Counted from the stretch's first letter, positions 35,926 to 47,935 are shown. The stretch: DNA of 64,000 bases from Massospora cicadina (GCA_022478985.1 JAKSZP010009247.1:124001-188000), one strand, 5' to 3'. Notes: a model not told the origin generated them from the sequence alone. Program-made: numbers and translations.

Positions 35926-37438
35926 TGTTGAATGGTTTACTGGACCTGAATCATTGGGTAGATTAGATATGAGACAATAAAAACTATCATCTAACTTTTT
36001 ATATCTTATGTCAAAAATATCAGCGATTAAGGGCCAAAAATATTTTCAATTTATTTGAGGTATGCCGACCATGGGACAGACAGTACCAAAGCTCAAAACC
36101 AAAATAAAATAACTTGATTGAAAGAATGACCAGAAAGACAAAGCAAAAGCAACAAACCAGGTGGGGAGTGGAAACTGCTAACCCACCATGGCTGAGGGTG
36201 AGGGGGGTCATGAAGTTTTTCTGCAGATGAGTTTGCCACAACTATGTCATGTTGGTTGGAGAGATGGACTAAAGCGGAGATCCAGGGCGATGAGGCATCA
36301 GAATACTGTGGGTGGATGGCGGTGTAGTATAAGTTCTCCACTTCCTCATCAAGATTAGTGTGGTAGACCATTTCAACAAAATTCCACTATGTGAAGTTTG
36401 GCTTGAATGTGGGCTTCAGGGAGTTGGGCAAAATTGGAGATACTATGGTGAGTGATTTTAGCAGATGGGTTAAAATCTGTTAGTTTAGCGACATGCATAA
36501 CAGTGGCTTCAGCATCATCAAATAATTTTGAGATATCAATGCAGGGAGATTTGGGGAAATTGGGAGGAAGTAGAGTGTGGGCAGCCCTAGTTGGTATTGA
36601 GCCACTGATTTGGCCACTGCTTTGCGTAGGTTTGGGCAATGGGAGAGGCCACCGCAGCTAAGGCGAGCTGGTGGTCACTTTGGTAGGGGGCGGCATTGGA
36701 TTAGGGACCAAAAATATTTTACGTACAAAAAAAACTTAGGATTTGTGGCCTATCAGTTCCACAAAGAATATTTGACTTAATGACCCAGGATTGGGAGCTT
36801 TGTTGGTTAAGTCAAATTTAGATTTCAATGTTAATTTGCTACAATCAAATTAATTGCTAATAATTGGTATAGACTGCCTTGGTATGTGCTACTGTTGCTC
36901 TTGAGGAGCAATGGTTTAGCTATTTTTAGATCGTCAGAGAAATGCTGTCTTAAAATAATTATGTTGTTAAGGCATTGTCCACAAAGCCAAGCTGGGTTAC
37001 AGTGGGACACCTAATAGTCTGTATATCCTCTAAAGACCTTAATTGTGAACCACTGTTTAAGTGGGTGATGTGAGTTAAGGTGCCATGGGTAAAAGTCTGG
37101 GGAACATCAAACCCTATAAGTTCTCTCTAAATTTTAGACAATAAAAGATAATTTTTAGCAAACCAATCTTCTGATAGTTTGAAATATACAAGCTTTTAGA
37201 GCTAATACTTTTCTCTTTGTATTAAGTCAGAAATAATTTGTGATCAGGAAGATCAGGGCAGGAAGCTGTAGTACATATAAATTGACATGAGAATACAGCC
37301 TCTAGTCTTATCTTTAAGGAGTTTACATTTAAGAAGTATCACCATATGGTCTATTGTCCTCATACAATAGGCGTTTGTAACTTTGGCTTTGATCCCCAAC
37401 GAAGAACCAGGCATCTTAACTAAGACAAAACTTCAACA
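35926..37438 (+). repeat. Ty3-C 5' LTR with 661-bp insertion
   Basis: Matches the 3' LTR (50357-51188) on both sides of the insertion at 36047-36707: atatcttatgtcaaaaatat on the left; cttaggatttgtggc, gctgggttacag, aatatacaagcttt and caacgaagaacca on the right. LTR proper about 840 bp. Confidence 0.88.
36047..36707 (-). mobile_element. 661-bp retroposed insertion, probably 5'-truncated LINE relative
   Basis: Flanked by ccaaaaatatttt on both sides (36034-36046 and 36708-36720), a perfect 13-bp target duplication. On the minus strand its last ~40 nt, ctgtcccatggtcggcatacctcaaataaattg, resemble the 3' end of LINE-1/2 (ccgtcccatggtcagccttccccacaataaat), so it was most likely made by the same LINE group. 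Two minus-strand open pieces (36639-36373 and 36371-36093) look coding, with no motif I recognise. A SINE or processed pseudogene with a LINE-like 3' end is also possible. Confidence 0.65.
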
Positions 37439-37439
37439 G

Positions 37440-37457
37440 TGGCGCTCATGGCTGGGA
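37440..37457 (+). promoter_or_regulatory. Ty3-C primer-binding site
   Basis: tggcgctcatggctggga starts one base after the LTR end CA, as in Ty3-A. Shares tgg.gctca with Ty3-B. Confidence 0.6.
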
Positions 37458-37639
37458 TGGCAAATGGTGATCATGGTGAGCAGGGGAGCAACCCCAACCT
37501 ATATCAATTTTTCAAGACTAAAATTTTTTGTGAAATTTCAAGACTCAGCGGACATGATGATTCATCAAATTAATTTCTTACTGAGAATGTTACTTTATCC
37601 TTGAGACAAATAAAATTCTACATGGAGAAGTAGATTATT

Positions 37640-38780
37640 TAATAAATGAATCAGAGATAAGAACCAAGTGATCTCTGTTCTTCAATTGCTAATGACCAAT
37701 CTGAATGAGGAAATCGCAATATTGAAGTTAAAAAATCAGAGCCATATGGACTGGGAATTAAACGTTGATCATAGAATTAAGAATTGGGACAAAGGTCAAA
37801 GCCACCGCCCATGGGCAATTCTAATGATAGTAATTCCTCTGAATATCATGAGGATGAATTATCAGAGGTCAATACTGAAGTTTATTCAGGGCTGCATTGG
37901 CAAATGCCATGTAAAATGGTTGCTTTAGACAACTCAAGTTTCTCTAACTGTGGTGCAGCGACTCAGTGCACTGAGACACCTAATTCAGCCAGTAAAGAAG
38001 CAATCATGATCACCATGAGTTGGAGAATGATAATTACAAACTTTCAAAGCTGCCAGATTTTGGTAAAAACAACAGCGTGGTCATTTTTATTAAATGATTC
38101 AAAATGGCCATGTACAGGGCCAGTGATCACCACAAAGTAGCTACTGTTATTAACTTCAAATACAGTTGCAGTACCCAACTAATAGCTACACTTGGATGAA
38201 AACTCTACTTATGCCAAGGTCAAAGAAGCTGTACTTTGCGAAAATGTAGGACTGGAAAGAAATGTCAACAAGAAAATAATAAATCCATGAATATTGGATT
38301 TGAAATCAAAACGATTGATGAATTTACAGATTAATTCTATTACAAAGCTCAATTTCTCAAAGGTGCAAAGGCAATGATCAATTTCAATGCCAAGATTGCA
38401 TTGCAACATGCAGTTCCATTATATCAAAATTTGATGAATACTTTATTGCATGTCTTCATTCAAAACCTTACAACATCTGAGTTGGCTGACTATCTACACC
38501 AATTCTCCCAGAACTAAGCCCTCTCATTACTGAATAAAGATCAGGACATGCAGCACCTGCAGAAAAACCCTTCAAAAATTCAAGAATACCATCAGCGATC
38601 CACCTACTAAAACTAAGCAATCCAAAAACGCCAAGGCACTTCGCCCATTAAGTAAAATCACTTGTTACAATTGCAATCATAAAGGGCACTATGCCTCCAG
38701 ATGCTGCTAACGTAGCGCCAATGTCATAATCCTGATTACCTCTCAAAAGGAGAGAAAAGAGCAAGAACAATAGAATTGGG
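37640..38780 (+). pseudogene. gag: Ty3-C gag with CCHC knuckle, decayed
   Basis: An intact CX2CX4HX4C knuckle, CYNCNHKGHYASRC, lies at 38663-38704. Upstream, the capsid region is broken. One frame keeps LSQRCKGNDQFQCQD-type remnants and another keeps ITTSELADYLHQF-like text around 38460-38510 that ends just before the basic linker to the knuckle. The N-terminal part (37668-38140) has two overlapping frames, an effect of a shift near 37790. Nucleocapsid would bind RNA. Confidence 0.55.
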
Positions 38781-39099
38781 ATGCCTATAGTGCCAGGAAC
38801 TTCAGTCCCACCTTATTGAAAAGAGTATTACAGCAAAGAAGACTTCACAAATGTACATGCAGTGACCTGCTCTCAGAAGAAGTCAATATACCTAAAGCAA
38901 CTGAAGTAGCTGCCAAGCCATATATGAAGCAAATAATTGAGAATATCCCAGTGAAGGGCCAAGTCATACAGCTCTACCTCAAGTTTAAAGTGTAAACATA
39001 TACATGCCTATTGACACGTTCATCATTGAATGTAATGTTATTGGAAATACTGTGAAGCAAACTCTTAATTCTTTGGATCCTATCATATCCACTAAGTAA

Positions 39100-39480
39100 A
39101 TTCTATTGATTTTTATTACTCTGAGTGCACGCACGTTGATATTTTGGTCAAAAAATCAAAATTGTAGCTATTATCAATAGTGGAGCGCCTGTGAATATTG
39201 TCTCCACTAAGCTTGTCAAGGAGTTGAAAGTCACTCCTGACATTGATTATTATCAAGAATATAGGACGGTGGGCCTCAATAGCACTAATAGTGAAGGAGC
39301 GTACAGTGCCTTGCCACTGCAATTTGGTGCTCTGGTAGTAGTGGAACCCATGATAGTTCTTTAAAACGCCAACTACTACATATTAAATGGAACCAGATTT
39401 TCTGAGGACCTATGGAATTTCGTGAAATTTTGAAGAAAACACCTTGACAATATTGGGACAAACACTCCAAATTTATTAAT
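39100..39480 (+). pseudogene. Ty3-C protease, catalytic Asp replaced by Asn
   Basis: VAIINSGAPVNIVSTKLVKE (from about 39164) is the retropepsin active-site region. The codon for the catalytic Asp is AAT at 39176-39178. SEGAYSALPLQFGALVVV (from about 39292) matches SEGAYSVLTLQFVSIVIV of Ty3-A, so the two elements are relatives. The later 'LLIGxDFL' block is degraded to YYILNGTRF. Asn here matches the change in Ty3-A. Confidence 0.65.
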
Positions 39481-39649
39481 TTCATGCAAATACTAAGCTC
39501 ACCAGCTGTTGCTAAAATTTTATTAATATATTTTATGCCTATGGGATAATATTATTTGGATATACTTGAGGGTGAAATTAAAGCTGACCATTGCCAGCTG
39601 CCATAAATGAAATTTGAGGGATACTGCTGAGAGTGAAAAAAGGATGCAA

Positions 39650-39930
39650 TGATAGCTCCAGGCCATCAACTGGTTATGAGTACTGGATCACATTGGACAT
39701 CCCAGAAAGATTATACAGGGAGGTTATACCATCTTAGAATCATTCTCAGGTGTAACCCAGTGTAGCGCCTGTTATACTTGTACCAGGTCACGGTGAAATA
39801 GACGTCCTAGTGGCGAATTTGACCACCAAAATACCAAGATCAAGAAAATCAATTGGTCGCCTTTGTACATCTGGTTCCAAAAGATGAGTTAATGTCAGCT
39901 GTCAAATTTGGTGATTTATCCAACTTTGAA
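39650..39930 (+). pseudogene. Ty3-C dUTPase-like domain, decayed
   Basis: ITLDIPERLYREVIPS (about 39685-39733) corresponds to ELVVKVPDGLFGEVSALIS of Ty3-A, the motif II strand and turn. APVILVPGHGEIDVLVANL (about 39757-39815) corresponds to the motif III strand, in the same PGHGEI form as Ty3-A. After a shift, NQLVAFVHLVPKDEL matches HQIVAYLHLTPVEEV. The order protease, this domain, RT is as in A, B and D. Likely not catalytic, because the D-x-Y of motif III is absent. Confidence 0.55.
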
Positions 39931-40129
39931 TTACCTACTGAGGGCATAGTGGTGCATGCTGTAATTCCCCAAGGATTGTTTACTGGATTATTAAAGCAAC
40001 AAAAAGTTGAAGTCCTAGAATTATATAAATAATACTTTAGAGTTTATGAAAAAGATGACCAGGATCTAGGTTGTGCAAAAGGAGTATGACATTTTATTAA
40101 TACTGGTGACCTCGCACTCATTAGGATGA

Positions 40130-41400
40130 GGCTGATCAGGAATTCCTTAGCTAACGATGAAGTAGTCAGGGAAGAGGTGTAAAAATTACTTATGAGTGCA
40201 ATGATCTTGTCTCCAAAAGCCCAGGGGCCAGCCCAGTGTTAATAATGAAGAAGAAAGATGGCAGCAACTGCATTGTAATCAATTATTGTCACCTCAATGC
40301 CATAACAAAAAATGTTTCATAAACATTGCTAGAACCAATAATGCTTTGGACATCTGGGAGGTGTAAAGTACTTTAACGTGATTAAAATTATCTCCTCATA
40401 CTGGAAAATCATTTTTCCTAGAGAGGGGCTGAAAAATTGCGCAATTATCGCGGCACAAGGTATGTTTCAACCAACGTGCATGCCACAAGGGCTGTGTAAC
40501 GCGCTGACGACCTTTCAGTGCAATAAGTACCATTTTGGGGGACCTTAAATTATCCAGTGTACTGGTGTACCTAGATGATATTAATGTATTCTCACGTATG
40601 TTTTCCTAACACCTAAAGCATCTTGAACATGAGTTTAAATGATTGTTTAGGGACAACCTGAAGACAAAACCCTAAAAATCCAATTTTTTAAGTAAGCAGT
40701 TGAGTATTTTGGATTTGTAATGATTCTGAAGGCTTGCGGACTCAACCTCAAAAGGTTGATGCAGATAAGGAAATGCAAGCTCTAACGAGTATGAGAGGTG
40801 TCCACGGCGTCTCTAGGCATAGTTAATTATTACAGAAGATTTATTGAGGAGTTTGTGATGATTGCTGAGCCCTTATTCCATTTGCTACAAGGAGGAGTTC
40901 GTTTTATGTTGGACAGCTGAATGTCAGCAGGCCTTTGAGGCGTTGAAGACCATGCTGAGCACAGCGCCTGTCCTCCAATATCTGGGTTTAGTAAGCAATT
41001 CATTATACAAACTGATGCCTCATTGACCATGATTGGGGAATGTTATCTCAGATTGGGGTTGATATGGAGGAGTATCCAGCTGCTTATTGCAAAAAAACGC
41101 TGAATAAGCATGATAGTAATTATACTGTGACCAAATGTAATTTTGGCTGTGATCTACGCTTTTAAACAATTTTGGATGTACATTCATGGCACCAAGTTTT
41201 CAAGTAGTAACAGACCACAGCTCATTCCGTCAGCTCCACAACTTAAAGGAGCCTGAGAGTCATTTAGCATGCTGGGCTTTGAAATTGCAGGCGTACAACT
41301 TCAAAATCATTCATAGGGTCAGAGCTTCCCACCAGAACATGGATGGATTATTGCTACTGGTTGTGATTTTCCTGAGTAATTTGGCTGATGAGCTCTATGA
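40130..41400 (+). pseudogene. Ty3-C reverse transcriptase and RNase H, decayed
   Basis: SVLIMKKKDGSNCIVINY (about 40237) is the RT finger motif. ATRAV/GLCNALTTFQ-like text follows around 40480-40520, and the catalytic box LVYLDDINVFS at 40562-40594 is intact. RNase H: QAFEALKTMLSTAPVLQY-like text around 40930-40980, then HSSFRQLHNLKEPESHLACW (from about 41218) and AYNFKIIHR. Frameshifts and stops separate the segments. Copies the element RNA. Confidence 0.7.
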
Positions 41401-41845
41401 AAAATGACTAATTGGAAATATGAGGATGAGCCACCTGAAGTAAATAAGGCTATCAAGAGCATTAACAGTCACTGAATATTGGGATGGAGTTTTATACAAA
41501 CTCAAGCCCATTGTACAACGTAATTCTTCTAAAAACCTTCTGAATGGATGGATATTATTACTCTTTGCCCACAATGCCATCATACATGGAGGATTGACCA
41601 AGACGCTGGAATTAATTCGATCCAAATACTACTGGGATTTCATGTGATTTGATATTCAAGATGTGATTAAAAAAATGCCATTCATGTCAGATTGCAAAGC
41701 CTATGAAGTCAGATGTGATATTATAATCAATCAAACTTGACTAGTCCTGGCATACGGTATCAATTGATGTTTGGTGGCCTCTTGCCCATGAGTAGCCTAG
41801 GCAACAAATATATCATTTTTGCTATTGACTATATAACAAATTGGG
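41401..41845 (+). pseudogene. Ty3-C integrase, N-terminal part, cut by LINE-2
   Basis: HNAIIHGGLTKTLELIRSKY (about 41569-41630) is the zinc-binding region, with shifts, followed by a CHSCQIAKP-like remnant. The frame reaches AIDYITNW exactly at the LINE-2 target site (41833-41845) and resumes at 47134 as ITNWVEAKTI. This shows the integrase was continuous before LINE-2 inserted. Confidence 0.65.
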
Positions 41846-41939
41846 GACTTTTCTTTCTTGTTGCAATCACTTTTGCAACCTATTCAATTCAAGGCTGAAT
41901 CTAGTTTGATAATCTCACAGAGGAGATTAGTCTGCGCCC

Positions 41940-43356
41940 ATGTCAGAGAGCAGTTGGGCAAGCAAGGTAAGAGGAGCAGGTGGAAGGCCCGCGGCCTCCA
42001 ACATTCGAAAACGCCCTGGAGAATCCAGCGGAATAGACAAAAATCTTTAAAAAACGGTGGTCATAATTTCCCTGGAGATACTCACATGGCAAGCATGATG
42101 CAACCAGTACATCAACACGCCAAACTCCCAACCACTTTCATTGGTGGAATTTGGAGTCCACGTATATCTGGACATCCAAAAAATGGCCTTATGGGAAAAA
42201 TTTTGTGAAGATGTACACAAAATTTTCCTGACTGCGGTGTACATTGCACCTCACTCCATGTCACGCGGTTGGCTGGACCTAGGTTTTGAAAGCAAAAAAA
42301 GCAGCAGACGAGGCTGCAGCGGTGTGCATAGTGGTTGACCTCCCCGAAGGGCAATGGGTCATCAAAACCAAATGCACCAGATGGATAAAATCAAACCAAA
42401 TTTTCCTCACATTTGACTTTTTGCCTATTACGGTAAAACGTGACATTTTGGAACAACACCTGAAAGATGGTCTCGCCATATATGGAAAAATACAATCTTT
42501 CAAAATGCAATGCTTCACGCTGATGCCACACCTGTGCACTGGCAAAGCCATCGCAGTTCTGACCCCAACTGAGGAGATCGTGAAGGATCTAACCTAGATC
42601 CCACACTCAACTTTTATTGATATTGCAGGGCATACCACCCACCCATTCCGGGTGACCGTGGACAGCGCGCCCCCCATTTGCACCCACTGTGATGCATTCA
42701 GACATAAGGCACACGCATGCTTCATCAAGGAGGGCGTCACATTCCAAGAGCACCCTTCAGCAGCCATGGCCAACGGAGAGGTGCTCTACAAATTAACTGC
42801 AAGCACCAAGGAGGCTTTCCCGTGGGGAGCACAAGGCTGCTACCTACTGGTAAAGCATATCTCCCCGCAAGAATGGAAGAAGGCCAAGCAGGCCTGTAGG
42901 GCTGCAGCCAAGGAAACGGCCAAGGCCACCACCGCTATCCCATACTCACAATGCCAGGAGGACATGAAAACCTTCGCGGCAGAAGCAACTTGGGAATCCA
43001 TCAATCAATCAGATTGGGAAGCCCATGCTGAGTGGGCCACTCAATCTGAGGATCCAATGGGAGACTCGATATCACCCAATTGTTGCACCCAAGCTCCAGT
43101 CAAAACCAACTTGGGACCTATCCCAACTGAAAAAAATGTTTTTGACCCGCTCAACGGTGCACTGAACTCATCTGCACTGCAAAAAATTCGTCTGACGTCG
43201 GGAAAACAAAAAGTGAAGGCCAAAGCCAATGCAACTCTTTCTGCAAAAATCAACAAAAACTCTGATAGCATTGCTGCTAACACCCACACTGCTGTGAAAG
43301 CATGTGGGGACCTAGAAGAGGCTGGTGGGCCCAGGAGCCCACCCCCTCGCACCTAA
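41940..43356 (+). pseudogene. LINE-2 ORF1: RRM-like plus CCHC protein, nearly readable
   Basis: From ATG 41940 the protein starts MSESSWASKVRGAGGRPAAS. Early stops lie at about 42045 and 42093; the second is shared with LINE-1. The frame then continues QYINTPNSQPLSLVEFG to a shift at an A-run (42294-42300). From 42286 to the TAA at 43354-43356 only one stop (42595-42597) interrupts it. This part holds IFLTFDFLPITVK with LEQHLKDGLAIYG (RRM-like), CTHCDAFRHKAHAC (about 42679-42720) and the SPQEWKKAKQACRAAAKETA helix. The C-terminus is hydrophilic. RNA-binding partner of ORF2. Confidence 0.8.
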
Positions 43357-43362
43357 GGTGTG

Positions 43363-46300
43363 ATGGGGGAAACCTTCACTTTAGGGATGTTGAATATCGC
43401 CAGACTCAAGGCCTCCCTGTCCCAGGCTAGGAAACTGAGTTTTTTACAACACAATTTACCCGTGGATATCCTGGCCATCCAGGAGTCCCACTGTCCATGA
43501 GGTTCCGAGGAAACTTGGAAAACAATGCTCCTCCCATCCCTATCCTTTTGGTTGAAGCACTGTGGGGTGCTAATTTGGAAAAATAATTTTTCCAAATTTG
43601 TATCCTCAGAAACATTCCTAAATGGCTGAGTGCTCGTTGTCACCTTCTCATGGGCTGACATAGCACACGCAATTGTCAACATCCATGCCCCAAATGGTGC
43701 ACACGAGCGTTGGGAATTTTTCTTGTCAGTCAAATCCCTCCTGCTACCCCCTGATTCTTTCCTAGTTGGTGACATGAACTGTTGGCTAACCTCACCAATG
43801 GACCGGTGGCCTCCCTTACCTCACGCCCCACAGGGTCATGTAGAACTACGCGTTCTAAAGGCCACCCTTAGGTTAATGGATGCGCTGCCAAGACATGCCC
43901 CGCTGCTCTAAAGCATGATGTGTCCCCATGTCCACAACAGCCAATTAAGGTCTATGACCCACATTGACCTTATTCTAACGCCAGCGAAATTCCAACCCCA
44001 CATCTCCCACTTCAAAACAAAGAAAATGGAATTCTCCGACCACTGACTGGTCTCAATAACCTACCACCTACCTTTCACAGTTGCTAAGGCCCCACATTGG
44101 TAAAAATCTGCCCCCCTGAGCTCACGTCGCCAGGATTTTCCACGTGGGTGGAAGAGGCAACTTTGGCAAAAAAGTTTGTTGCACCATTTTGCGTGGACCC
44201 CGTTTCCACATGGGCAACTTTCAAAGAGGACACCACCCGCCACTCTCGCCATCTCTCCTCCAGATGCTCATGAGCCACATTGGCGGTTATCTCGCGCGCT
44301 CTGGCAGAATTGGCACACTTGGAGTCCAATATTCCAGCTACAGGATACAGCCCTGCATGGGGCCGGAAGTGGGTGGAGGCAGCCGCCCACCTCAATGCAT
44401 TCAAAAGGCAACACAAACATTGGGTTTGTGTTCAATACAGGGCCACACGCATCACAAAAGGTGACAAGTGCACCACATATTTCTTTAAAATATTTTCGCA
44501 CCACGCCAGAGTGTGGCCTGCACACAGGTGCAAAGATTGGATAATTCTATTGTGGATACACCAGCCAAAATGGCAATTGAAACACAAAAATATTACTCTG
44601 AGTTGTACTGAGCTGAACCAATTCAGCCGGCTGAAGTGGCGGAATTTCTTGACCAAGCTCATATCTGCACCATTTTCCGATACCCAGAAATAATGAATTT
44701 AATTATTCCAAACGAATTATGGACAGCCATTCATGGTGCGCCAAACCAAAAATGCCCAGGCCCATATGGCATTCCATATGAGTTCTACAAAAAATATTTC
44801 AAATATATATCCCCACTTCTGCTTGCCTCACTTAACCAAAGCCTGTTGGAAACGCGCCTCCTACCAGGAGGACATGAGGCCTTTACTGTCACACTCTTCA
44901 AGAAAGGGGATAAGCTTGACTTAGCCAACTGGCGCCCCATTTCTCTAACAAACACAGACACCAAAATTTTAACAAAAATTATGGCTAACCAATTAGGGAC
45001 TGTAGCATCTGCCACCATCTCCCCAGAACAATTTGGTTTCATCCCCAGAAGGTCAATTTGGGATAACGTGCACTCTGTGGCTAATGTATGTCAGTCCACA
45101 GCCTCTGGGGCACTTGTATTCTTGGACCAAAAAAAGGCCTATGATAGAGTAAACTGGGAATACCTAAGTGCCTGCCTCCATCAATTCCGCCTACCCCCTC
45201 GCTTCATCAACTGGGTAATGCTGCTCACAGAATCTGCAACAATGGCAGTGCATGGCCCTGGCTTCCTAACGGAAGTAGTCCGCCCTCAAAGGGGCTTGCG
45301 ACAAGGGGACCCCCTCATCCCACTCTTATACAACTTCAGCCTTGACCCACTACTGCGAAATGTGAATGCCCAACTCACTGGGGTCCATGTGCCAGGCCAA
45401 GCCCCAGTCAAGATATTGGCATTCGCAGATGATTGTGTGGTTGGGGTGTCTAATAATCAAGATGCACGCGCGCTTGAAGCTTTCATCCAGGAATATTCCT
45501 GGGTAAGCAACACGGCACTGAACGCCTCCAAAACTGAAATCATCCTCCTTGGTCGGTTTGAGAACTGCTGGGCCCCAGCAATTAGTTCCCAACCCGGCCC
45601 ATCTGCTCGCCCACGTCCACGCCTTACTAACTCAACACACACCGCTCCACTGGTGCTCCCCTTCGTGCCACGTCCTACCATAGGACTGGTGCGCCATCTG
45701 GGCGTGTGGATGGAGGCAGGTGGATACGCGTCAGCAGTAATGGAGTGCCGTATTCTGGACAACGTGACGAAGCAAATCGCCTCTCTCAGAGCCCACCCTA
45801 CTTCCCTTACTGGCAGGGTCGTTTTAGCCAACTCTATGCTCCTATCCAAAGTCTGGTTCAGAGCCCACGCCATCCCTTTCTCCCCAAGCTTCTTCAAATC
45901 CTTGTATGCCTTGCTGCAAGGATGGCTTTGGTCAGGCCGCCCTCCACCAGTGCGGCTAGAGGTCATGCTTGGCCCTCATCATCATGGTGGCATGGGCCTG
46001 CTTGACTTCAAAGCCCATGCTGCCAAGATCCTGGGCACCTGGATCGCGGCCATCACCGCTCCTACACTCCCATCCCAACACTGGTCCCGCGCAGCCCACT
46101 CCAACTTCTCCTGAGCCTTGGGCCTCAACAATCCATCAAACCCCCACTCCATGATGAAATACCTCGCATCACACACATCGGCCACAGGTCCTCATGGGAC
46201 AAAAACCCACTACAAACGAATCCTACTCTCCATGCGGAGCGCAGAGTGGAGAATTCATATTAGCGGACATACAACCCAAAGAGGCCGCCCCTCTCCTCAG

Positions 46301-47113
46301 TTCACACAAAAGGTACAGGGGCTACCCATCCATGATGGCGTGATCCCCATTCGGCCCCATGTCCTATCCAGGGTGGACTACCTGCACATGATGGACATCC
46401 CTTATTCCATTGAGACCCAAAAAACAATCTGGAAATATGTACATCACCCTCTGTTGCAGCCTCAAGTCCGCTCCCATGTGTGGTGCTGCCTGAGGCAGGT
46501 GTATCATACAGATGAGCGCTCTAACGCTTTACACTCATCCTGTGTCGTGTGTGGCCAGTATGGAACGCTGTTCCACCGCCTGGAGAAGTGCCCCTCCTCT
46601 AAAGTGATATGGCGCGAAGTTCAACATCTGCTGGGCCAGGATCAAACGCATCCCTTCAGTCTGTCAAGAGATATGTTCGCTCTATCAATGGCCTCCTCCC
46701 TTCCACCCTCCCTCCATGCTCTGGTGGTTGCAATCACCATGTGGACCATCCACACGATTGTCTTAGATGCCATTGCATGCTCCACCCCCACCCTCCCAGA
46801 AACTGTCCACAGATTCTGGTCTCATTTGGTGGACCACTTTCAAGCGTGGATGTTTGGATACCTCCCACCACGTCACCAACAGCTGGTCTCCTCCTGGTTC
46901 CCAGTCTGGTTCATCAAATCAGACCCCTTCCTCCACACGTGCTCATTAGTACTACGGCCCCTTCACACGTTCCCTCCCCCTCCCCATAAGTGGCGTTCCC
47001 GCTGGCAACAAGAGACAGCATTGCTTCTCTGGGGTGCCTCCCCCAGTCTAAGTTTATCTGTCCTGAGTCATATTCGGAAGTGTCCGTCCCATGGTCAGCC
47101 TTCCCCACAATAA
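43363..47113 (+). pseudogene. LINE-2 ORF2: endonuclease, RT, C-terminal CCHC; few lesions
   Basis: ATG 43363 lies 6 nt after the ORF1 stop. Endonuclease: LGMLNIARL, ILAIQESHC, VGDMNCWL, FSDH. Stops at 43498 and 44044 are TGA where LINE-1 has CGA. From 44636 to 47113 the frame is open except for TGA at 46112-46114. RT motifs: NWRPISLTNTDTKILTKIM, FLDQKKAYDRVNWEYL, RPQRGLRQGDPLIPLLYN and catalytic FADDCVVGVSN (about 45421-45453). C-terminal CVVCGQYGTLFHRLEKC lies near 46543-46593. The stop TAA (47111-47113) is part of AATAAA. Target-primed reverse transcriptase of the element. Confidence 0.9.
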
Positions 47114-47133
47114 ATATAAATTTAAATTTAAAC

Positions 47134-47935
47134 ATAACAAATTGGGTGGAAGCAAAAACAATAATTGACTTTGGGGCCTTGATGACTGCTAAGCTCATCA
47201 AGGATTACATTTTCTACAAGCACAGTTGTCCTCATAAGGTTCTGTTTGGACAAAAGAACGAATTTCACTGCACAGATGGTTCAATAATTTAATAATTTAT
47301 GTCTATCAAAGGAGTGTTTTCAACACCATACTACCATGAGACTAATGTTATAGTATAACAAATGAACGGCACCTTAGTCAGCATAATTAACAAAAATGTA
47401 GCCGCAGTGCCATCAAAATGTGCTATCTACATTAGTGCTACAATGTTTGCATACAACCTTATGCATCATAGCAGCCTGGGACACTCTCCATTTCGACTTT
47501 TGTATGGTAGACAGACAGCTCTACCTCCATTATTATATCTAGCACTCAATTCAACTGAGGCATTTAAATCTAAAAGTTATGTTATACAACTGGTATAGAC
47601 ATTGATCAAGCTGCATTTCAAGGCTTATCAGAACGTGATTAGTTGAAAAACAAGTCTGAAGAGTTCTTATGACTCTAATTAAGTTTCCATGTATAAGTTC
47701 CAGTAAGGAGACTTTGTAGTATGATGTGACACTCATACCATGGGCCATGCGCACAAGTTGGCCTAGCTTTGGAAAGGTCCTTTTATTGTATTGGAGAAAT
47801 CGTCTGAAGATGTATACAGTATCAAGGCTCAAGGCAGTTAGGCTGTAATTGAGTTCGCTAAGTTCCTTCATCCATATTGTTAAATTCTGAGGATCGCTCA
47901 CTTGATAATTTAGACCCTGCACGCTTAATTGGGAT
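47134..47935 (+). pseudogene. Ty3-C integrase, C-terminal part
   Basis: Resumes as ITNWVEAKTIIDFGALMTAK, then FYKHSCPHKVLFGQKNEFHC (second Asp region, altered), QMNGTLVSI (after the Glu region), FAYNLMHHSSLGHSPFRLLY and LPPLLYLALNSTEAF, closely following LYGRHLALPALLYACIED of Ty3-A2. The catalytic Asp and Glu positions are mutated. Ends near 47935 after a stretch in other frames. Confidence 0.7.

Larger units (their letters stand above)
41846..47133 (+). mobile_element. LINE-2: full-length, youngest LINE, inside Ty3-C integrase
   Basis: A 5288-bp unit flanked by a perfect 13-bp direct repeat ataacaaattggg (41833-41845 and 47134-47146). Structure: 94-nt 5' UTR, ORF1, 6-nt gap, ORF2, and about 20 nt of AT-rich tail (atataaatttaaatttaaac) rather than poly(A). 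It aligns throughout with LINE-1. ORF2 has a 2.5-kb stretch with only one stop. Perfect target duplication and fewer lesions make it younger than LINE-1, and younger than Ty3-C, in which it sits. Confidence 0.93.

Noticed and set aside
44084..44416. Long minus-strand frames inside LINE-1 and LINE-2
   Set aside because: They overlap endonuclease/RT coding on the plus strand and occur at matching places in both copies only because the DNA is homologous.
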